64,000 nt of DNA from Mycobacterium sp. 1081908.1 (GCF_001673535.1 NZ_LZLY01000102.1:1-64000), one strand, 5' to 3'. Numbered from the stretch's first letter, positions 1-10,792 are shown. Translations and numbers: made by a program. The notes: generated by a model from the sequence alone, not told the origin.

Positions 1-71
1 GCGCGGCGCCGTCACTAGGCTGATCGTCGATGAGCGCCGTCGGCGACCACACGTTCAAGGGATTGGCCACC
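1..71 (+). repeat. Duplicated metB 5' end fragment
   Basis: Positions 1-36 are identical to 1307-1342, the region just upstream of and including the metB start codon, and 45-71 match 1357-1383. Between them 10 nt here replace 16 nt in the intact copy, so the encoded start (MSAVGDHTFKGLAT) is two codons shorter than that of metB (MSEDRSGDHTFKGLAT) but stays in frame. After position 71 homology stops and inverted pra sequence begins. The copy may extend left of the window. It is a remnant, since no metB body follows. Confidence 0.85.
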
Positions 72-122
72 CGCCCCGGGGGGTGGCGGGTAGGACTCGC
101 CGGGCGACGGTTGATCGGACAT
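72..122 (-). pseudogene. pra N-terminal fragment (inverted)
   Basis: Read on the minus strand, an ATG at 122-120 opens a frame beginning MSDQPSPGESYPPPPRG, which has the proline-rich start typical of mycobacterial proline-rich antigen Pra (Rv1078). It lies where pra would start, about 90 bp after the cbs stop codon. The frame runs into the inverted metB 5' fragment near position 72-84, so only about 15 codons survive. The C-terminal half of pra lies in the opposite orientation at 781-1275. It is a broken gene piece created by the local rearrangement. Confidence 0.7.
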
Positions 123-215
123 GGGCAACCCTCCACTGAGTTAGCTGAACCAGGCCGAATTACAGTACCTGCCGGGCCTGCGCAGCGGTATAAGCGCGAA
201 TCGCCGCGCGCCGCG

Positions 216-740
216 CTAACGCCGGACCGTCGTTCCGCGGGGCCCGTCCGACAGGAATCCCAACAGGTCGTAGCGGGTGATCACGCCGACCGGCTTGCCC
301 TCCTCCACCACCATCAGGGCGTCCCAGTCGCGCAGCGCCTTGCCCGCCGCGCTGACCAACTCGCCGGCGCCGATCATCGGCAGCGGCGGGCTCATGTGCA
401 GCGACACCGCATCGGCCAGCTTTGCCCGGCCCTCGAAGACGGCCGACAGCAGCTCGCGTTCGGAAACGCTGCCGGCGACCTCGCCGGCCATCACCGGCGG
501 CTCGGCGCCGACCACGGGCATCTGCGAGACGCCGTACTCGCGCAGGATGCCGATGGCGTCGCGCACGGTCTCGGCCGGATGGGTGTGCACCAGATCGGGC
601 AGCGCCCCCGACTTGCGGCGCAGCACGTCGCCGACGCTGAACTCCTCCGTCGACCCGTCGAGGCGCGCCCGCAGGAACCCGTACGACGACATCCAGGCGT
701 CGTTGAAGATCTTGGACATGTAGCCCCGCCCGTCGTCGGG
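216..740 (-). pseudogene. cbs: Truncated cystathionine beta-synthase, C-terminal CBS-domain pair only
   Basis: The minus-strand frame matches the last third of mycobacterial cystathionine beta-synthase (Rv1077). It starts inside the LLPDDGRGYMSKIFNDAW region, which normally ends the PLP-binding catalytic domain, and continues through both regulatory CBS repeats (VSQMPVVGAEPPVMAG and ITRYDLLGFLSDG) to the natural stop at 216-218. Homology is lost at about 736-742, where pra sequence begins on the other strand. An ATG at 719 could yield a 167-residue CBS-pair protein, but the PLP lysine and the whole fold II catalytic domain are missing, so transsulfuration activity is impossible from this copy. 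A complete cbs might exist outside the window. Confidence 0.8.
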
Positions 741-780
741 CGGATTTGCGCCGCCCCCACCCGGACCGGCGATCCGCGCC

Positions 781-1275
781 TTGCCGACGGAGTCCTACAC
801 GCCGTGGGTCACCCGGGTGCTGGCGTTCATCATCGACAACATCCCGGCCGGCGTCCTCGTCGGCATCGGCGCGCTCATCCAGGCGCTGACCACGCAACAG
901 TCGTGCGTCAGCGACATCACCCAGTACAGCGTCAACCAGTACTGCGTTAACCAGCCCAGCGGCATCGGCACGATGGCGTTCTGGTTGGCGTGGCTGGCCG
1001 CGGTGGCCTACCTGGTCTGGAACTACGGCTACCGCCAGGGCATCACGGGCTCGAGCGTCGGCAAGTCGGTGATGAAGTTCAAGGTGGTCAGCGAGGTGAC
1101 CGGCCAGCCGCTGGGTTTCGCGATGTCGGTGGTGCGCCAGATCGCGCACTTCGTCGACTCGCTCATCTGCTACATCGGCTACCTGTTCCCGCTGTGGGAC
1201 GCCAAGCGGCAAACATTGGCGGACAAGATCATGACGACGGTGTGCCTGCCGATCGAAGAGGGCGCGGCGGCCTGA
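781..1275 (+). CDS. pra: RDD-family membrane protein, N-terminally truncated proline-rich antigen (Pra)
   Basis: The protein (164 aa from a TTG) matches the membrane half of Pra (Rv1078): YTPWVTRVLAFIIDNIPAG opens an RDD domain with three hydrophobic segments (about residues 7-35, 62-82 and 112-135) and a conserved WDAKRQTLADKIM end. Homology to Pra extends upstream to 742 (GFAPPPPGPAIR), where the normal long proline/glycine-rich N-terminus should be. Instead an in-frame TAG lies at 721 and inverted cbs sequence begins. TTG 781 is the first possible start after that stop, with no convincing ribosome-binding site. It may be expressed weakly or be a remnant. metB follows 60 bp downstream. Confidence 0.65.
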   Translation: MPTESYTPWVTRVLAFIIDNIPAGVLVGIGALIQALTTQQSCVSDITQYSVNQYCVNQPSGIGTMAFWLAWLAAVAYLVWNYGYRQGITGSSVGKSVMKFKVVSEVTGQPLGFAMSVVRQIAHFVDSLICYIGYLFPLWDAKRQTLADKIMTTVCLPIEEGAAA

Positions 1276-1335
1276 ATCCGGCGGGCATTTGGTCGGCGGG
1301 GCGGTGGCGCGGCGCCGTCACTAGGCTGATCGTCG

Positions 1336-2502
1336 ATGAGCGAGGACCGTAGCGGAGACCACACGTTCAAGGGATTGGCCACCAAGGCGATCCACGCCGG
1401 CTACCGTCCGGATCCGGCGACCGGGGCGGTGAACGCCCCGATCTACGCAAGCAGCACGTTCGCCCAGGACGGCGTCGGCGGCCTGCGCGGCGGATTCGAG
1501 TACGCGCGCACCGGCAACCCGACACGGGCCGCGCTCGAGGCCTCGCTGGCGGCCGTCGAGGAGGGCGCCTTCGCGCGCGCGTTCGGCTCCGGGATGGCCG
1601 CCACCGACTGCGCCCTGCGCGCGATGCTGCGGCCCGGCGATCACGTCGTCATCCCCAACGACGCCTACGGTGGCACCTTTCGGCTGATCGACAAGGTGTT
1701 CACCAAGTGGAACGTCGAGTACACGCCGGTGGCGCTGTCCGACCTGGACGCCGTCGCGGGCGCGATCACCGCACAGACCCGGCTGATCTGGGTGGAAACG
1801 CCGACCAACCCGTTGCTGACGATCGCCGACGTCGCCGCGATCGCCGAACTGGGCAAGCGGAACTCCGCAAAGGTGTTGGTGGACAACACCTTTGCGTCGC
1901 CGGCGCTGCAGCAGCCGTTGACGCTGGGCGCCGACGTGGCGCTGCACTCGACCACGAAATACATCGGCGGGCACTCCGACGTGGTGGGCGGCGCGCTGAT
2001 CACCAACGACCCGGAGCTGGACGACGCGTTCGCATTCCTGCAGAACGGGGCGGGCGCGGTGCCGGGCCCGTTCGACGCCTACCTGACGATGCGCGGTCTG
2101 AAGACCCTGGTGCTGCGGATGCAGCGGCACAGCGAAAACGCTTGCGCGGTGGCGGAATTCCTCGCCGAGCACCCGTCGGTAAGCGCGGTGCTGTATCCGG
2201 GCCTGCCCGACCACCCCGGCCACGAAATCGCCGAGCGGCAGATGCGCGGCTTCGGCGGCATGGTCTCGGTGCGCATGCGCGGGGGCCGGCGGGCCGCCGA
2301 GGAGCTCTGTGCCCGCACCGAGGTGTTCATCCTGGCCGAGTCGCTGGGCGGCGTGGAGTCGCTGATCGAGCTGCCCAGCGCCATGACGCACGCGTCGACG
2401 GCCGGTTCGCAACTCGAAGTGCCCGACGACCTGGTGCGGCTCTCGGTCGGCATCGAGGACGTGGCCGACCTGCTGGCCGACCTCGAACAGGCGCTGGCTT
2501 AG
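1336..2502 (+). CDS. metB: Cystathionine gamma-synthase
   Basis: This 388-aa PLP enzyme of the Cys/Met metabolism family condenses an acylated homoserine with cysteine to give cystathionine in methionine synthesis. It is nearly collinear with Rv1079. The PLP-binding lysine lies in the HSTTKYIGGHSD motif, and the substrate-pocket segments EYARTGNPTR and VETPTNPLL are intact. Start ATG 1336 gives the expected family length. The promoter region just upstream is duplicated at the left window edge. It converges on greA. In M. tuberculosis the same enzyme sits with cbs, so reverse transsulfuration may be compromised here if the broken cbs is the only copy. Confidence 0.96.
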   Translation: MSEDRSGDHTFKGLATKAIHAGYRPDPATGAVNAPIYASSTFAQDGVGGLRGGFEYARTGNPTRAALEASLAAVEEGAFARAFGSGMAATDCALRAMLRPGDHVVIPNDAYGGTFRLIDKVFTKWNVEYTPVALSDLDAVAGAITAQTRLIWVETPTNPLLTIADVAAIAELGKRNSAKVLVDNTFASPALQQPLTLGADVALHSTTKYIGGHSDVVGGALITNDPELDDAFAFLQNGAGAVPGPFDAYLTMRGLKTLVLRMQRHSENACAVAEFLAEHPSVSAVLYPGLPDHPGHEIAERQMRGFGGMVSVRMRGGRRAAEELCARTEVFILAESLGGVESLIELPSAMTHASTAGSQLEVPDDLVRLSVGIEDVADLLADLEQALA

Positions 2503-2523
2503 TACGGCCACCCCGCCACGGCG

Positions 2524-2581
2524 CCGAGCGTGAAGCTGCGCCGGGATTCCGCGCTGATTTTCGCCGTGGCTTCACGCTCGG
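2524..2581. repeat. Inverted repeat between metB and greA
   Basis: Perfect 13-bp arms ccgagcgtgaagc (2524-2536) and gcttcacgctcgg (2569-2581) flank a 32-bp centre, between the convergent ends of metB and greA. Palindromic intergenic elements of this GAGCGTGA...TCACGCTC type recur in mycobacterial genomes, although only one is seen in this window. It could act as a bidirectional terminator or be a small mobile-type repeat. There is no T-tract. Confidence 0.6.
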
Positions 2582-2645
2582 TGTTGGTGCTATGAGCGCA
2601 ATCCCCGCCGCGGGGGGAGCCGCCCAGACGGCTGCTCGCGCTGGC

Positions 2646-3140
2646 TTAGGAGTGGTACGGCTCCGCGCTGACCAGGGTGACCTCGACGGTGTTGCCGTTG
2701 GGCACCGTGTAGCTGCGGGTCTCGCCGACCTTGGCGTCGATCAGGGCGCCGCCCAGCGGTGAGTTCGGCGAGTACACCTCGAGCTTGCCGTCGTTGACGC
2801 CCTCCTGGCGGGTGGCGATCAAGAACGTCTCGCTGTCGGACTTGTCCCCGTTGTAGTAGACCTTGACCACCGAGCCGGGCAGCGCGACGCCGGACTGCTT
2901 GGGCGCCTCGCCGACCTTGGCGTTGTTGAGCAGGTCCTGCAGCTGGCGGATGCGGGCCTCCTGCTGACCCTGCTCCTCGCGGGCGGCGTGGTAGCCGCCG
3001 TTCTCGCGCAGATCGCCCTCTTCGCGGCGGTCGTTGATTTCCGCGGCGATGACCGGACGATTCGCGATCAACTGGTCGAGCTCGGCCTTGAGTCGGTCAT
3101 GTGACTCCTGGGTCAGCCAGGTCACCTGAGTGTCCGTCAT
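2646..3140 (-). CDS. greA: Transcription elongation factor GreA
   Basis: This 164-aa protein stimulates RNA cleavage in backtracked RNA polymerase and frees arrested complexes. The N-terminal half is the antiparallel coiled coil ([19 protein letters not shown]), whose tip carries acidic residues ([15 protein letters not shown]). The C-terminal half is the FKBP-like domain ending in [11 protein letters not shown]. Length and sequence match Rv1080c. A ribosome-binding site (aggagc on the minus strand) precedes ATG 3140. The gene is monocistronic by spacing, 224 bp from the upstream DUF4307 gene. Confidence 0.96.
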   Translation of the reverse strand: MTDTQVTWLTQESHDRLKAELDQLIANRPVIAAEINDRREEGDLRENGGYHAAREEQGQQEARIRQLQDLLNNAKVGEAPKQSGVALPGSVVKVYYNGDKSDSETFLIATRQEGVNDGKLEVYSPNSPLGGALIDAKVGETRSYTVPNGNTVEVTLVSAEPYHS

Positions 3141-3273
3141 CTCGTCGTGCTCCTCGTATTTCTGTCTCGTTCGCGTAGTCGCGCAAGTTTTTGCACCCCG
3201 CTGCCTGGGTGTATCCGGGTCCCGCCCCGCCCTACCGCCGCTCCGTTCTTCCGACGGCCTTAATGCAGCAATA

Positions 3274-3295
3274 CACGGTCCCTAAGGGAACCGTG
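3274..3295 (-). promoter_or_regulatory. Imperfect palindrome upstream of greA
   Basis: CACGGTCCCT (3274-3283) pairs with AGGGAACCGTG (3285-3295) with one bulged base. It lies about 135 bp upstream of the greA start and 70 bp downstream of the DUF4307 stop. It may be the terminator of the DUF4307 gene or a leader hairpin of greA. No U-run follows on the minus strand. The rest of 3141-3364 shows nothing coding. Confidence 0.35.
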
Positions 3296-3364
3296 CATTC
3301 ATCCATGTTACCACCGCGCAAACAGATGATGACTCAATATTCGCTGTTGGTCTTGATCCTGCGG

Positions 3365-3799
3365 TCAGGCCGGACGCAGGTAGCCGGGCACATCGGTCCC
3401 GCAACCGTAGACGTCGGCCATCACCGGCGGCCGGACGGATTTCACCGTCGTCGTCACCTGCACGGTGGCCTGGTCGGACGGCGGTACCAGCACCTCGCGC
3501 CTGCCGGTCTCGCCGCCGTCCTTGGCCCGGACCCGCACGATGCAATCCACCGGGCGCGACGGGTCGGATCGCGTCACGCTGATCGTTACCGACGCCGTCT
3601 CGTTGTCGATCACCTGGTAGCCGGCCAGCGAGCCCGCGACGTCGCTGGTGCCGAGTCGCTGGTAGCCCACCACGGCGACGACGACACCCACGGCAACGAC
3701 CAGCACGGCCAGACCGATGGCCACCCAACGACGCGATACGCGCGACAGCCGCGAACGCCCGTAGCGCGCCTCGGGGCGCGGAAGGGAGGTTTCAGTCAT
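3365..3799 (-). CDS. DUF4307 single-pass membrane protein
   Basis: The product is 144 aa, homologous to Rv1081c. After an Arg-rich N-terminus (about residues 1-24) comes one strong transmembrane helix ([21 protein letters not shown], about 25-45). A roughly 100-residue extracytoplasmic domain follows with two cysteines (VDCIVRV and VYGCGTDV) that could form a disulfide. No enzymatic motif is visible. The start ATG 3797-3799 was chosen over the very long antisense frame that continues upstream through mca, because homology and the membrane anchor begin here. It is divergent from mca. Confidence 0.85.
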   Translation of the reverse strand: MTETSLPRPEARYGRSRLSRVSRRWVAIGLAVLVVAVGVVVAVVGYQRLGTSDVAGSLAGYQVIDNETASVTISVTRSDPSRPVDCIVRVRAKDGGETGRREVLVPPSDQATVQVTTTVKSVRPPVMADVYGCGTDVPGYLRPA

Positions 3800-3931
3800 G
3801 CCTGGGTATGCCTGGGTAGACGGGCTGCCGGACGCCGGCCGACAGGGTGCAACGATCGGAACTGGAATTATAAGGTCGCTTCTAGCACTTCTAGCCCTGC
3901 AGGGGCGACCAGCGAACCGACAAGGGGGCAC

Positions 3932-4804
3932 GTGAGCGAACTGCGGTTGATGGCGGTGCACGCCCACCCCGACGACGAGTCGAGCAAGGGTGCGGCCACC
4001 CTGGCGCGCTACGCAGACGAGGGTCACCGGGTATTGGTGGTGACGCTGACCGGCGGCGAGCGCGGCGAGATTCTCAACCCGGCGATGGACCTGCCCGATG
4101 TGCTGGAACACATGGCCGAAATCCGCCGTGACGAGATGGCCAAGGCGGCGGAGATCCTCGGGGTGGAGCACACCTGGCTGGGCTTCGTCGACTCCGGCCT
4201 GCCCCAGGGCGACCCGCCGCCCCCGCTGCCCGAGGGCTGCTTCGCGCTGGTGCCGCTGGAGGAACCGGTCGAGGCGCTGGTGCGCGTGATCCGCGAGTTC
4301 CGGCCCCACGTGATGACCACCTACGACGAGAACGGCGGCTACCCCCACCCCGACCACATACGCTGCCACCAGGTTTCGGTCGGCGCCTTCGAGGCCGCCG
4401 GCGACTACGCCCGCTTCCCCGACGCGGGCGAGCCGTGGACGGTGTCCAAGCTGTACTACAACCACGGCTTCCTGCGGGCGCGGATGCAGCTGCTGCACGA
4501 CGAATTCGTCAAGCGCGGCCAGGAGGGCCCGTTCCAAAAGTGGCTCAAGCACTGGGATCCCGAGCACGACCCGTTCGAGTCCCGGGTGACGACGCGGGTC
4601 GAGTGCTCGGCGTATTTCAGCCAGCGCGACGACGCCCTGCGCGCGCACGCCACCCAGATCGACCCGAACGCCGAGTTCTTCGCCGCGCCCATCGAATGGC
4701 AGCAGCGGCTCTGGCCCACCGAGGAATTCGAGCTGGCCCGCTCCCGTGTGCCGGTCAAGCTGCCCGAGGACGACCTGTTCGCCGGGATCGAGGATGACGG
4801 GTGA
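3932..4804 (+). CDS. mca: Mycothiol S-conjugate amidase
   Basis: Mca cleaves mycothiol S-conjugates, releasing a mercapturic acid for export and GlcN-Ins for recycling, and so detoxifies electrophiles and some antibiotics. The 290-aa product has the LmbE/PIG-L zinc motif [12 protein letters not shown] near the N-terminus and the later metal/catalytic HPDH motif (NGGYPHPDH). GTG 3932 is preceded by a purine-rich site (caagggggc) and gives the length of Rv1082. The stop overlaps the next start by 4 bp (GTGA), so mca and the small membrane protein downstream are translationally coupled. Confidence 0.95.
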   Translation: MSELRLMAVHAHPDDESSKGAATLARYADEGHRVLVVTLTGGERGEILNPAMDLPDVLEHMAEIRRDEMAKAAEILGVEHTWLGFVDSGLPQGDPPPPLPEGCFALVPLEEPVEALVRVIREFRPHVMTTYDENGGYPHPDHIRCHQVSVGAFEAAGDYARFPDAGEPWTVSKLYYNHGFLRARMQLLHDEFVKRGQEGPFQKWLKHWDPEHDPFESRVTTRVECSAYFSQRDDALRAHATQIDPNAEFFAAPIEWQQRLWPTEEFELARSRVPVKLPEDDLFAGIEDDG

Positions 4805-5074
4805 CGCATCATCTCCTGAAGGTGATCGCCGACGGCCCCCACAACCACGGGCCCGACTTCGGCAAGGCCAGTCCGGTCGGGCTGCTCGTCGTCGTGCTGC
4901 TGGTGGTCGCGACCCTGTTCCTGTTGCGGTCGATGAGCCGGCAGCTGAAGAAGGTTCCGAAGACGTTCGACCCGGAGCACCCCGAGCCCGATCAGGCCGC
5001 CGACGAGGGCACCGACACCCTCGGCGAGGGGCCCGGCCCGGCGAGCGGACCCACGCGTGCGCCAGGACCCGGCG

Positions 5075-5088
<14 letters not shown>
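4801..5088 (+). CDS. Small single-pass membrane protein (Rv1083-like)
   Basis: The 95-aa protein starts at a GTG overlapping the mca stop. It has one hydrophobic helix ([17 protein letters not shown], about residues 27-43), a short basic stretch (SRQLKKVPK) and an acidic, Pro/Gly-rich tail predicted to be disordered. The predicted topology puts the tail in the cytoplasm. Function is unknown. Conserved coupling to mca in mycobacteria suggests a membrane-linked accessory role in mycothiol detoxification, which is inference only. Its 3' end overlaps the next gene by 14 bp. Confidence 0.85.
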
Positions 5089-7090
<2,002 letters not shown>

Positions 7091-7112
7091 CCCGGAGGCT
7101 ACCCTGCGTCCC

Positions 7113-7496
7113 ATGCCAAACGCCTCGGACCGCGTCCACGCGATCACGGACACCGTCAACCGCTACATCGAGCTCGTCGCCAAGGGCAGCGCCGACGACC
7201 TGGTGGACCTGTACGCCGACGACGCGACCGTCGAGGACCCGGTCGGGGGAGAGGTGCACATCGGGCGCCAGGCGATCCACGGCTTCTACTCCGCGGTCGA
7301 CGACGTGCAGCGCGAATGCGAGCTGGTGTCACTGCGGGTGGCCGGCAATGAGGCGGCGTTCCAGTTCCGCCTGACCGTCACCGCGGGGGAACACCGGATG
7401 GTGATCGAGCCGATCGACGTCATGGTCTTCGACGACCGCGGCAAGGTCACCGCGATGAAGGCCTACTGGTCGGCCGCGGACGTGACGCAGCTCTAG
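7113..7496 (+). CDS. Ketosteroid isomerase-like protein (NTF2 fold), catalytic residues conserved
   Basis: The protein is 127 aa and collinear with Pseudomonas Delta5-3-ketosteroid isomerase. The key residues are present in the expected context: Tyr18 (RYIELV), Asp42 (ATVEDP) and Asp102 (IDVMVF), equivalent to the oxyanion-hole Tyr, general base and second oxyanion Asp. The terminal AYWS is also shared. It should therefore isomerise 5-ene-3-keto steroids. I know of no counterpart at this position in M. tuberculosis. ATG 7113 was chosen because homology begins just after it. The stop overlaps the convergent hemolysin III stop by 4 bp. Confidence 0.85.
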   Translation: MPNASDRVHAITDTVNRYIELVAKGSADDLVDLYADDATVEDPVGGEVHIGRQAIHGFYSAVDDVQRECELVSLRVAGNEAAFQFRLTVTAGEHRMVIEPIDVMVFDDRGKVTAMKAYWSAADVTQL

Positions 7497-8245
7497 GCGG
7501 GGTTGCCGACGTAGAAGACGGCGAACCACATCGCGATGTAGTGCAGGATCGCCGCGATCGCCGTGAAGGCGTGGAAAAACTCGTGATAGCCGAACGTCTT
7601 TGGCCACGGGTCCGGCCAGCGCAGCCCGTAGAGCAGCCCGCCGACGCTGTAGAACGCGCCGCCGGTTGCGAGCAGCACCATCGCCGCCACCCCGGCGACG
7701 TGGATGATCGTCGGCGCATACCAGACCGCCACCCAGCCCAGCAGCAGGTACAGCGGCACGCCCACCCAGCGCGGCGCCGTCGGCCAGCACACCTTCAGCA
7801 CGATGCCCGCCAGCGCGCCGCCCCACACGATCCACAACACCGTGCGCCCGTCGGCTGGCGGCATCGCCAGCATCGCGAACGGCGTGTAGCTGCCGGCGAT
7901 GAACAGGAAGATCATCGAATGGTCGAGCCGCTTCATCAGGTTGCGGCTCTTCTCGGACTTCCAGGTGACGCGGTGGTAGGTGGCGCTGACCGCGAACATC
8001 GCCACGGTCGCCAGCGCGTAGGCGAACGTCGTCAGCCCGGCGCGGGTGGACGCCACCGCCCACGACACCGACACCAGGCTCGCGCCGCAGACGATCGCCA
8101 GCCACGCCGAGTAGAAGTGAATCCAGCCGCGCATGCGGGGCTTGGAAATGGCCTCGACGGCCCCCTCGACGAGCTGTTCGACGGGGTTGCCGGGCGCGAT
8201 CGCCTCGGGATCCGGGTTGGTGGGCGTGCTGGTCTTGCTGCTCAT
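7493..8245 (-). CDS. Hemolysin III / PAQR-family membrane protein
   Basis: The 250-aa product has seven predicted transmembrane helices after a roughly 40-residue cytoplasmic N-terminus. PAQR/HlyIII metal-site motifs are present: SATYHR with a downstream DHS (KRLDHSMIF) and the C-terminal HEFFHAF pair that would bind zinc. It is the orthologue of Rv1085c. Despite the family name, haemolytic activity is not implied, and a zinc-dependent amidase-type activity is known for eukaryotic relatives. It is divergent from the Z-isoprenyl synthase gene. Confidence 0.92.
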   Translation of the reverse strand: MSSKTSTPTNPDPEAIAPGNPVEQLVEGAVEAISKPRMRGWIHFYSAWLAIVCGASLVSVSWAVASTRAGLTTFAYALATVAMFAVSATYHRVTWKSEKSRNLMKRLDHSMIFLFIAGSYTPFAMLAMPPADGRTVLWIVWGGALAGIVLKVCWPTAPRWVGVPLYLLLGWVAVWYAPTIIHVAGVAAMVLLATGGAFYSVGGLLYGLRWPDPWPKTFGYHEFFHAFTAIAAILHYIAMWFAVFYVGNPA

Positions 8246-8380
8246 GTCTCCTGATGCCTCGACTTGGGGCCGTTAGAACCAACAGTAGCGGCGAATGATC
8301 ACGACCCGGTGTTGGACGTGCGGTGGGGTTGCGCAAATCCAGGCCGGAATTTGGGGTCGCTCACAGTAGGGTGGAGCTTC

Positions 8381-9169
8381 GTGGAGATCATCCCGCCGCG
8401 GCTCAAGGAGCCGTTGTACCGCGTCTATGAGCTGCGGCTGAGGCAGGGTCTGGCGGCCACGAAATCCGAACTTCCCCGCCACATCGCGGTGCTGTGCGAC
8501 GGAAACCGGCGCTGGGCGCGCAACGCCGGTTACGACGACGTGAGCTACGGCTACCGGATGGGGGCCGCCAAGATCGCCGAGATGCTGCGCTGGTGCCAGG
8601 AGGCCGGCATCGAGATGACGACGGTGTACCTGCTCTCCACCGAAAACCTGCAACGCGACCCCGACGAGCTGGCCGGCCTCATCGAGATCATCACCGACGT
8701 GGTCGAGGAGATCTGCGCCCCGGCCAACCGCTGGAGCGTGCGCACCGTCGGGGACCTGGCGCTGATCGGTGAAGAGCAGGCCCGCCGGGTGCGCGACGCG
8801 GTGGAATCGACCCCGGCCGTCGCGCCGTTCCACGTCAACGTCGCCGTCGGCTACGGCGGCCGCCGGGAGATCGTCGACGCGGTGCGGGCGCTCTTGAACA
8901 AAGAACTCGCCAACGGTGCCAGCGCCGAGGAGCTCATCGACGCGGTGACCGTGGACGGTATCTCCGAAAACCTTTACACCTCCGGGCAACCCGACCCCGA
9001 CCTGGTGATCCGCACCTCGGGGGAACAGCGGCTGTCGGGGTTTTTGCTGTGGCAGAGCGCCTATTCGGAGATGTGGTTCACCGAGGCGCACTGGCCCGCG
9101 TTCCGGCGCGTCGACTTCCTGCGCGCGCTGCGTGACTACAGCCAACGGCATCGGAGGTACGGCAAGTAA
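8381..9169 (+). CDS. Short-chain (Z)-isoprenyl diphosphate synthase (Z-FPP synthase)
   Basis: The 262-aa product is almost identical in layout to Rv1086, which adds one isopentenyl unit in cis to geranyl diphosphate to make omega,E,Z-farnesyl diphosphate for decaprenyl phosphate synthesis. The catalytic aspartate lies in AVLCDGNRRWAR, and the family signature DLVIRTSGEQRLSGFLLWQ is near the C-terminus. GTG 8381 (MEIIPPRLKEPLY) gives exactly the family length. An in-frame extension to 8264 exists but is not conserved. Confidence 0.95.
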   Translation: MEIIPPRLKEPLYRVYELRLRQGLAATKSELPRHIAVLCDGNRRWARNAGYDDVSYGYRMGAAKIAEMLRWCQEAGIEMTTVYLLSTENLQRDPDELAGLIEIITDVVEEICAPANRWSVRTVGDLALIGEEQARRVRDAVESTPAVAPFHVNVAVGYGGRREIVDAVRALLNKELANGASAEELIDAVTVDGISENLYTSGQPDPDLVIRTSGEQRLSGFLLWQSAYSEMWFTEAHWPAFRRVDFLRALRDYSQRHRRYGK

Positions 9170-9188
9170 CCCGTGCCACACTGGATGC

Positions 9189-10568
9189 ATGGCTGCGCTG
9201 TCGGCGGTGGTGTTCACGCTGAGTGGGTGGCTGGGGTTGTATCTGCTGGCCCGTGATCCGCGTAAGCCGGTGCTGGCGCTGGCGGCGATCGGGCTGTGCG
9301 GTTTCGCGCTGGTTGTGGCGCTGGACGCGGTGCGCACGGCCGGCACCGGGCACCTCGCGCTCCTCGGCCGGCTCGAGATCTATCTCGCCGCGGTCCCCAG
9401 CGTGGCGTGGTTCGCGGTGCTCGTCGAGCTCTCCCGGCCGGGCGACCGCTGGCGGGCGCGCACCGGCGAGTTGCTGCTCGTCGGCGGTGTGGGCGCGCTC
9501 ATCCTGCTCGGCGCGGCGCTGGCCGGCAGCGTCGAAGGGCCGCTGCGGCTGGGGCACCTGCTGATGATGGCGGTGATCTCGACGTCCACGTTGGGCGCGA
9601 TGGTCGTCGCGGTTCGGCGGCCCGCCCAGCCCACCCCAGTCGTGGGCGTCGTGGTGGTCGCGACCCTGTTCTTCGCCCTGGCCAACGCCATCCTGATCAT
9701 CCCGTTGGGCATCGTGCCGAGCTGGCTTGCCCTGGCGTCGACGGGCTGCGACGTCCTGACGCTCGGCGTGGCGGTGGCCCTGTGGGACGCCTTCGACGAG
9801 GGCCAGGCGCTGCGCGCCGACATGCTGCGCTCGTTCTCCGGTTCGATGGCGGTCGCGGTGCTGTTCGGCGGCCAGGCGCTGATCGGCCTGACCCTGACCC
9901 GCGGGGAGCCCACCGCGCAGAGCGTGCTCACGGTGCTGCTGTTCACCACCCTGGCGATCGCGATCGCGGTGCAGGTGCTGGCCGACCCGCTGGCCGGCGT
10001 GCTGGACCGGCTGGCGTTCTCCCGGTCGCCCGCGCTGCGCGCCGACCGGGCCGCGCTGCGGCACACCGGCGCGGCGCTGCCGCTGCGCTCGGTCGATCCC
10101 CGCAAGGACCTTCAGCACATCGATGACGACGCCTTCGCCCGCCTCACCCGCCGCGCGCTGGGCCACTACGCCGACCTGACCAAGCTCGTCGCCAGCCCGC
10201 TGACCGCGTTGCCCGTGATCGACGAGCGACTGGCCGCACGCGGCGCCCCCGACCACCCGGTGGAGCGGGCGAACGAGCTCAAGGCCGTTCTCGCCGACGG
10301 CATCGCCCGGCTCAAACCCCGCGACGCGGGCGATTTCGGGACCACCGAGGAATGGCGCTACTACAACTCCCTGTACTTCCCGTACGTCGTCGGGGTGCGC
10401 GCGTACGCGCAGAACGCCACCGCGGCCGGCCTGGACCCCACTGCCCGGCAGGCCTGGCACTGGCTGGTCACCGAGGTGCCGCAGCGTTCGCTGCACAACT
10501 GGCAAAACGCCGCCGCCCGGCTCATCGCCGCCGATCTGCGCGGACGGGTGCCGGTCCCCAGCGACTAG
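9189..10568 (+). CDS. Multi-pass membrane protein with conserved C-terminal cytosolic domain
   Basis: I do not recognise this 459-aa protein. The first about 280 residues hold seven to nine hydrophobic segments, arranged like the 7TM sensor region of some histidine kinases. After VLADPLAGVLDRL comes a roughly 170-residue soluble region with a distinctive conserved-looking core: ALGHYADLTKLVASPLTALP, then EWRYYNSLYFPYVVGVRAY, and QAWHWLVTEVPQRSLHNWQ at the end. No kinase, cyclase or GGDEF motif is visible. ATG 9189 is 19 bp after the Z-FPP synthase stop, so the two genes are probably co-transcribed. A role as a membrane sensor is inference. Confidence 0.75.
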   Translation: MAALSAVVFTLSGWLGLYLLARDPRKPVLALAAIGLCGFALVVALDAVRTAGTGHLALLGRLEIYLAAVPSVAWFAVLVELSRPGDRWRARTGELLLVGGVGALILLGAALAGSVEGPLRLGHLLMMAVISTSTLGAMVVAVRRPAQPTPVVGVVVVATLFFALANAILIIPLGIVPSWLALASTGCDVLTLGVAVALWDAFDEGQALRADMLRSFSGSMAVAVLFGGQALIGLTLTRGEPTAQSVLTVLLFTTLAIAIAVQVLADPLAGVLDRLAFSRSPALRADRAALRHTGAALPLRSVDPRKDLQHIDDDAFARLTRRALGHYADLTKLVASPLTALPVIDERLAARGAPDHPVERANELKAVLADGIARLKPRDAGDFGTTEEWRYYNSLYFPYVVGVRAYAQNATAAGLDPTARQAWHWLVTEVPQRSLHNWQNAAARLIAADLRGRVPVPSD

Positions 10569-10792
10569 CGGCTCGCGAGACGTAAACGCGGCGCGGAGCA
10601 ACCGATCAGGCCACCAGCCCCACGATTTGTGACACGTGTGGAATTAATTGGCGCCAGGCGGGAATAGCCGGGCGAAATGCCTCGTCCTTGTATCCGTGGC
10701 AGCAGTTGGCAGCGCCACGCGTCGATATGGCAGTGCTCCGGCGGCACGCTCAAACCAGATCGACCCCCTACGCCATCGCTAGGAGTAATCAC

